Part shown: positions 53,971 through 60,000 of the stretch, piece after piece
Layout: each line of letters begins with the position of its first letter
Position numbering within the stretch: position 1 is the first letter of the stretch
Assembly: GCF_963678635.1 (NCBI RefSeq)
Contig: NC_087065.1
Span: 12,547,579 to 12,607,578 of the forward strand
Reading direction: 5' to 3'
DNA: 60,000 nucleotides
Source: Symsagittifera roscoffensis
Taxonomy: Eukaryota > Xenacoelomorpha > Acoela > Convolutidae
Made by a program: the position numbers and the translations under genes
The notes under the pieces: generated by a model
What the model was told of the DNA's origin: nothing
Seen by the model: the letters and a program-made list of their open reading frames with translations, nothing else
The model's database searches: none

Positions 53971-56754
53971 TCTTTTTTGTTTTTTGCTTGTTTTCTGATG
54001 TTGTGTTTTTGTTTGATGTAACCAATGAATTTTAACCAACTTTATTATTTACACTTTGCTATACTGATGCCTCGGCTTTTTACTGTATAGTAATTCAGGT
54101 GTTCTTTCTTCTTCTCTTCTTCATGTCATAAAAAACTATGAGCGACTAAAAATTTTAAATTTTTAACTTTTGAGCTACCAACCAACTTGATTTGATCAAA
54201 ACAAAGCTAATGATTTTTCATAATTAAATTGATTCAAAAAACAGCCTATAAAAAACAAACGAAATTATTTAGGCCGATAAAATTTTGAAGCAAAAACAAA
54301 AACAAAAAACTAAAATTTACCATTCAGAGAAAGTAAAAATTTAAAAACTGCAGGAATTAATCGACGACACCTGAGACTTCAATAAAACTGCTCACATCGC
54401 AGAAAAAATATTGCCTGACAATTAAAACAACAAAACAGAGCCGACAAACAATATTCCGACCTTCCCGGAGAAAATTTTTATTTCGACATTGAAAAAAAAT
54501 AAGGCCTAGCCAGGATTCAAGCTCCAGTCCATAGGATGCAAAGGCCGCCTTACTATTTCCAACTTAAGTGAGAGGGGAATGGAAGTGGCTATGAATTGAT
54601 AATAAAGTAGCATCGATTTAATGACAAATGCGTCAGAAAACTTGCTTACGGGAAAAAAGTAAATTTCCCGATTTTAAGACATTTATTCTCGCAAGTACAA
54701 CAAAAACATCTACAATTTCTTTGAAAAAAGAAGTTTCAATTCCGCATTCAGTTTTCAACATTCAAATTCAAGCATTGGTAATTGACAATAAGACGTTTAT
54801 AATAAGAGAAGATAACTATTAAAGTCATCTTTTACATGATTATTTTGAACTTGATTGATTATAATGGATTATATTGGTTTAAAATAGATATTTTCATTTT
54901 GGCTTGCTTTTTGTCAAATTATCTTCATTAAACTTAAAATTTAAAATGCGTTTTTTTTAAAGCTTTTTGGGTTGACTTTAGGTGAAAATGATGAAGAAAA
55001 GAAAATTATTTAGAGTTTCATCATAACAGAGTGCAACTTACTTTGCAAAATTCGGGCCTAAAAATTTACCCTACAAATTTTGTCAATTTTACTTTTTTTC
55101 TGGTCAATGGAAATTTAAGTCAAAACTACTAAGTCGATTACTGACCTGAGTAAATTAACGTGAGCCTCTATCGAACCAAAAATTGCTGTTTTGTATAGAA
55201 AAAACGATCTTTTTTGTCTATAAAAAAATATATATTTTAGTTTATAAAATGTTTTGGAGATGATACCCTTCTTGAAATTTTTTGAGCTATGTAAGTGGTT
55301 CACTTTCATATGCGTATGTCAGTTATTGACTAGCTAGTTTTGGCGTCTGTTTTATTTGACTAAAAAAGCCAAAAATGATCCGCTTTTGTGGGAAATTTTT
55401 GGCCCGAATATCGCAAAAGGAATTGCACTATGTTAATTCTGCTGAAACTCTAAGCAAGTTTTGTCGTCATCGTTTTTCACCCAAAGTCAACCCAGTTTTA
55501 GAGAAAATCCATTTTAAATTTATTTTTTTTTGCATTTTGTCCTGGTAAAATTTGTGATTTCAACTCACAGCTTTGTGGTATCAGGTTAAAATAACTTTTT
55601 GATATACTCCATCAGTAAGAAAAATGAGCATGCGAAACGTGAGCAAACAAACTAAAATCAGACAACTCAGTTTTAGTGGACAAAAATTCGTTTCATACTG
55701 AAAAAACAACATGGGAACAAGTGTAGAAGCAGTTTCAAAAAAAACTAATACAAAAAAGCAAGTAAGATTTGTAGCACAAATTTTTTATTGGAAAAAGTCT
55801 AGTTCTCGCTTACAAAACGCTTGCTATCACAAGTGTAATTACAAAAAATAGAAATTTTTTTCATGTTTGAATTGATTCAAAAATGCTAAGAACAAACTTT
55901 GAAAAAGATTTCAGATTGAAAAATGTCTATGAAAAGCTTTTACAAAAAAAGCAATTTAGATGCAAGATTCAAGACAAAACGGGCCAATTAAATTTGGAAT
56001 AAATTATATTTCACATCAAAAAGCAACAAATGGATTAAAAGTAGCATACTGTGATCAATCATAAAAATAAAGAAAAACATAATAAAAAAACGATTATAAA
56101 CAACTTAATATTCTATAATTGAAAATATATTTTCTAATAAAAAAACAAGATAATTGTTCTCTAATAGATAGATTTTTACTCAATTTCAGAAAAACTGATG
56201 TTAGAGTCACAAAAAATGGCTTGTTAAAGCTTGAAACTGGATGCGGTAGGAAACAGATGAGCCAGCCAGTAAGAGGGCAAGACAAATTTCCAACGTCTAA
56301 GGGAAAACAAGTCCTCGATAAAAAACAAGCAAATTAGCTGCCTTCCAAATTGAGGTTTACAGGCAACCATCCCAAAACAATACCAATTTTAACAAGAATT
56401 GCCGGTTTCTGTGCAAGTAGCACAAAAGTTTTCGCCGCCGAACCAATAAATATTTTTACAGTTCTTTTTTTTCAAATAAAATTTGTTTGTATTGAGTGAT
56501 GAGACAAGCAATCATACGTCTAGATAGTTAATGAAGTACCAAAAACAAAACCAAAGTTAGAAAAAAACCAAAAACAAAAACTGGAAAAAATGAAGAAAAA
56601 AAAATTCTCATGTTTCTTGCTGAATAATTTTGTTGTTTTTTTTTGAAAAAAAAAAAAACATTTTGTTGCCAAGAAACGCTAAATGAAGTTTTCGAAACTA
56701 GCTTTCTTGGAGTAAAAATAATTATCATTTACTTGAATGAAACGTTTTTCCCAA
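53971..56754. other. Intergenic, no gene seen
   Basis: AT-rich. Frames of 62-72 codons have no motif. A tRNA-like B-box phrase near 54505-54530 on the minus strand does not fold into a tRNA. Confidence 0.45.
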
Positions 56755-57310
56755 GAAACCTACTCGCTCGCTTTACTCGCTCGAAATTATAATAAAGCTC
56801 AAACCTATTTTTCTCGACACAAAAAAAAGTTTTGAATAATGTTTTTCTTTATAAGACCTACTCGCTCGCTTGAACTGCTCGAAGTAAGACTAAAGTGCAA
56901 ACAATTCAAACCCGTTTTTCGCGACGCAAAGAATGTTTGGAACAATGTGTTTGAGTCACAACTAAAAAGGCTTGAATAAGATTTTTTGTCGCCTCTTCCG
57001 ATGATTATTTCTGGTAACTAATTTTGGCTGAGAACAAACTCGACATTACAAAGCCAAACTGTGTATTTTGTGAGTTGTAAGCGGATTCTACCACAGGGAT
57101 GCTCTCTCTGATTTTATTTTGTTCTTTGACCTGAAAGGACAAAAAGTGAAAAGGCCTTAATAGGATATATCAGTTGCTCCATTCCGAAGATTACTTCTGG
57201 CAATTAATTTTGACTGAAAGCAAAATCGACATTACGAGGTCAAACTGTGTTTTTTTTTTAAGAATCGTGAGCGGATTTCCCAACAAGGACGCTCGCTTTG
57301 CTCTTCCTGT
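56755..57310. repeat. Degenerate dispersed repeat, two tandem units
   Basis: Two units, each with 'aaaaggc.ttaat..gat', a 'ttccgatgattatttctgg'-like block, 'ttttggctgagaacaaa..tcgacatta' and 'aactgtgt', spaced about 200 bp. 'tactcgctcgctt' motifs precede them. Related to 45340-45615. Confidence 0.6.
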
Positions 57311-57439
57311 CTTCTTTTGATTTTTTTGATCGTTGCGACAAATTTTCAACATAGTTGAGATTTGTCTCAGGATTCCAGAGACCTACACACACCACATTTT
57401 GCGCCTCGCCAGTGCATAGTTTGGTCTCGTGATGGAAAC

Positions 57440-57680
57440 TAGACCAAGATCAAAACAAACCGGTTTTTCTCGACATTGAAAAAACGTTTTAAAATTTTTT
57501 TAGAAACTGCTCAGACCAGGATTGAAAAAACTCTACTACGACATCTTACTCGACACGTTTCGATGATTATACGTGGTTCCTGATTTTGCATTAAAAAACG
57601 AAAAAAAAAATAAAAACAACTGAAGACTAAAATCGTACCCAATTTTTATAGCTGGAACAATAATTTAATTAGATTCAAGA
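57440..57680. repeat. Degenerate dispersed repeat, further copy
   Basis: Shares 'tttttctcgacattgaaaaa', 'gatgattatacgtggttcctg', 'attttgc' and a closing 'ggaacaataatttaatt' with the copies at 45340 and 59390. Confidence 0.55.
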
Positions 57681-58019
57681 AAACTGAAACTTCCTATAAC
57701 ATTTGTTGCTTACCTTTAGTTCCCTCTAGCTGGATATTTGTAAAATTTATAGACATGTAGCAGAATACTCCTATTACAAAACAAAAATTTTAAGTAAACT
57801 GATTTGATGAATATTTGCTTAGACTGAAGCAAAGCTTCTGTGTGTAAAAATTAGAACAGTGTATTAAGACAGTGTAAGTAATAGAACAGTATTTACACTG
57901 TTCTAATAATTTTAATCATATATACTGATACGGAAACGCGTAATTTTCATGTTTTCAAAAAACGAAATTACGCCAAACCCTACTGTTTTGCTTCTTCAGT
58001 AGGCGATTAACCGCTTAGT

Positions 58020-58860
58020 TAAAAGAGAAAATTAACTACTCGCTTTTTTACTGGAAGTCTTAATCTCTGATTACGCTGGGTAGTTTTTGAGAAAAAAGTG
58101 AAAACAAAATCCCAAAATTGATCAAAAAATCAAAATTTAGACTTTTACTTAAGTCCATAAATTTTTCTCTACCAAGCTTCTGCCTTCCAGACCCTAATTT
58201 TTAAATTTAAGATTTCCGCACTTTGATGTTTTTAAAGATTGAACCCTTAATATCAGATTTAGCGATTCAGCACGTAGCCTTCGAGAATAATGACGAAATT
58301 TCTAAAAAACGGTAAAAATCTGAAAAGAAATGTTTCCGAAGTTCATATCAACTTTTCTACAAAAAGCAAGGTAAGACAGATAAAGCAGGGAAAATCTAAG
58401 CATCATGTTAGTTTTGATTAACTATCAACCTCAGATCAGCAGGCTAGTTTTTGATAAAAAAGAATAACTTTCCAAGAAACGGGCAAAATTTCAAAAACTG
58501 GGACAGTTTCTCAGGCCATATTTTTTGAAAACACCGGACATAGCCACTTACCCAGGTAAGATTTAGAAAAATGCTTTTTTTTCAGCTAAACCCATAATCT
58601 CCGATTTGGCAGGGAAAGTCAAAAAGTTTTAAAATTAACAAAATTTTCAAAAAATGGACTTGTTTGAGGCCATACCTTTTTTTAACCAATTTTAGGGAAG
58701 GGCCACTTGAAAAGGTGAGAGTTCCATAATGTTTTTGTAATTGAAACCTTCATTTCTGATCCGATTTGTTCAATTAAATTTAACAAAATTAAAAATTCAA
58801 AACAAATAGACCAAAAATTCCCCTATTGAACATTTCGTAGGCCGTAAAACGTGAAGTAAA
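58020..58860. repeat. Possible very degenerate ~160-bp tandem repeat
   Basis: Phrases such as 'aatctctgattacgc', 'cctcagatcagcagg', 'aatctccgatttggcaggg' and 'catttctgatccgattt', each followed by a lysine-codon-like A-rich run and an 'aggcca/aggccgt' phrase, recur through this stretch. The last three spacings are near 155-165 bp. By eye only. Confidence 0.35.
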
Positions 58861-59389
58861 ATGAAAAAAAGTAGCGAAATATGGAGGCACTTAGAAGAAC
58901 AGCCGGTTTTTTATTGGTATTATTTCAATGACAATCAGTTCAGTAGATTTGAGAACAATTTAAATTTCTGCGAAAGTGCAAAAAATTTCCAACTCGACGC
59001 AAAAAAAATTGAAAGACAGCAAATCCCATACATTTTCATATACATGATTCTTTTAAGCAGGACCTAACACTAGCCAAAAATAAAGCAGCAACATAGTTTA
59101 TTGGTCATTTTTTTCCATTCAACTTTGAAACCAATATTAACCAGTACCAGACGGGTTGTAATGGCAAGCAAGGAAAAATTGACGGTTTATTACCAGTGGT
59201 TCATCAATGAAGACAAAAACATCTTGTTCATTTATCTTCATCCAATATCACTTTAGTGAATTAGGCATTAACGATTTCAATTCTTTTAAAAACCAAATAA
59301 ACAAAAAAGATGAATGTTTTTAATTTAAATTGTTTTTCAAATTTGAGCAATAAAATTTCAACTGCTTTCGAAAGTTTTTTTTGCCAGAG

Positions 59390-59720
59390 AAGCGCTACAT
59401 AAGACATCAAAAACTAACATTTGATCTAGTTAAATTATCATTTTTCAGCCTCAATTGGTAATTTTATGAACACAGCAAACGTTACTCCATCGGTTTACTC
59501 GGGAATAAAACAGACAAAAAATCAAACTGGTTCCAGTCGACAAACTGGTTCCTGTAACTTTTTAAGTGCTTTAATGTGATTGATATATCACTCAATCCAA
59601 TCCGATCATTATTTTTGGTGCCTGATTTTGCGTGGAAAATAAAAAAAAAATAAAACACACATGTATACAAAGTTCCTCCCCATTTTCAATGGTCGGAACA
59701 ATAATTTATAGTGAAACTTT
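59390..59720. repeat. Degenerate dispersed repeat, right copy
   Basis: Contains 'gatatatcactcaatccaat', 'ttatttttggtgcctgatttt', 'gcgtggaaaataaaa' and 'ggtcggaacaataattta', matching copies at 45340 and 57440. Confidence 0.58.
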
Positions 59721-59798
59721 TTCTTATTCATTTTTTACAATGGAACTTTTACCTCGCAAAAAATCTGAATTGGATTCCAATGAAAAGTAAAGTTTGCG

Positions 59799-60000
59799 TT
59801 TTTTTTTGTTAGTCCCCGGTCGTGTACAGTGCAGGACCAACCGTGGGGGAAGTATATTTCATCCATTTCGCAGCAGTCGGTCACACCTTGAGAAGTCGAA
59901 TGACACTGGGACCCCTCCAACCGTGCACGAAGAGGAATTCGAACGCATGACTCTCGTGCTGAGATACGTGTGTCTAACCCCTTGGCCACGGCTGCTCTAT
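59799..60000 (-). mobile_element. tRNA-derived SINE, truncated by window edge
   Basis: On the minus strand a tRNA-like head has an A box TGGCCAAGGGGTTAGA (about 59971-59987) and a B box GTTCGAATTCC (about 59935-59945), the internal RNA polymerase III promoter. It is followed by an unrelated body and an A-rich end (the T run at 59799-59808 on plus). The 84-codon frame here is spurious. The 5' end lies beyond the window. Confidence 0.75.

Noticed and set aside
54500-54575. tRNA gene or SINE on the minus strand
   Set aside because: A B-box-like phrase and a possible A-box-like phrase are present, but the acceptor and anticodon stems do not pair.
58861-59067. 68-codon ORF with Trp and Tyr residues
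   Set aside because: No motif or repeat support, located in AT-rich intergenic DNA; likely chance.

Overview
This is a stretch of AT-rich metazoan (probably invertebrate) chromosome, dominated by transposable elements. The eukaryotic evidence is a plus-strand gene split into short exons with matching GT-AG splice phases, LTR and non-LTR retrotransposons, MITEs with 8-bp target duplications, and a tRNA-derived SINE. Nothing identifies the species. There are no prokaryotic operons, CRISPR arrays or complete rRNA/tRNA genes.

Layout. 1-1.9 kb: a hairpin-bearing dispersed repeat and a MITE remnant. 1.94-9.96 kb: a young minus-strand Gypsy-type LTR retrotransposon (8,021 bp, TSD TACTT) with long, nearly identical LTRs, an intact gag, a protease and an integrase-tail-like ORF, but no RT, RNase H or integrase core. 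10-17 kb: non-coding DNA with a second copy of the hairpin repeat, two MITEs and a three-unit ~294-bp tandem array. 17.2-49.9 kb: a host gene of unknown function; its second intron position (17428-43441, about 26 kb) has been inflated by a giant LTR element.

21.6-43.1 kb: a 21.5-kb env-bearing Ty3/Gypsy element with 408-bp TG...CA LTRs and TSD GTTC. It carries two ORFs before gag, then gag, protease, RT/RNase H and integrase, a small double-membrane-segment ORF, a very long envelope-like ORF and a further Ser/Thr/Pro-rich accessory ORF. About 2.7 kb at its 3' end is tandemly duplicated with an LTR fragment at the junction. The element is decayed by stops and frameshifts, its coding strand is strikingly A-rich and G-poor, and it sits inside an older MITE. 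Even without the duplication it is near 18.8 kb, far above the usual Gypsy size, so its extra genes are the most novel content of the window.

43.4-49.9 kb: four further well-supported host exons, less certain candidate exons and the terminal exon, with a hAT-type MITE lying directly before one splice acceptor. 50.4-54 kb: a dead CR1/L2-like LINE with an SGNH-esterase ORF1, a 2A-like peptide with a substituted key Asn at the start of ORF2, an APE endonuclease and a partial RT. 54-60 kb: degenerate dispersed repeats and, at the right edge, the head of a tRNA-derived SINE on the minus strand.
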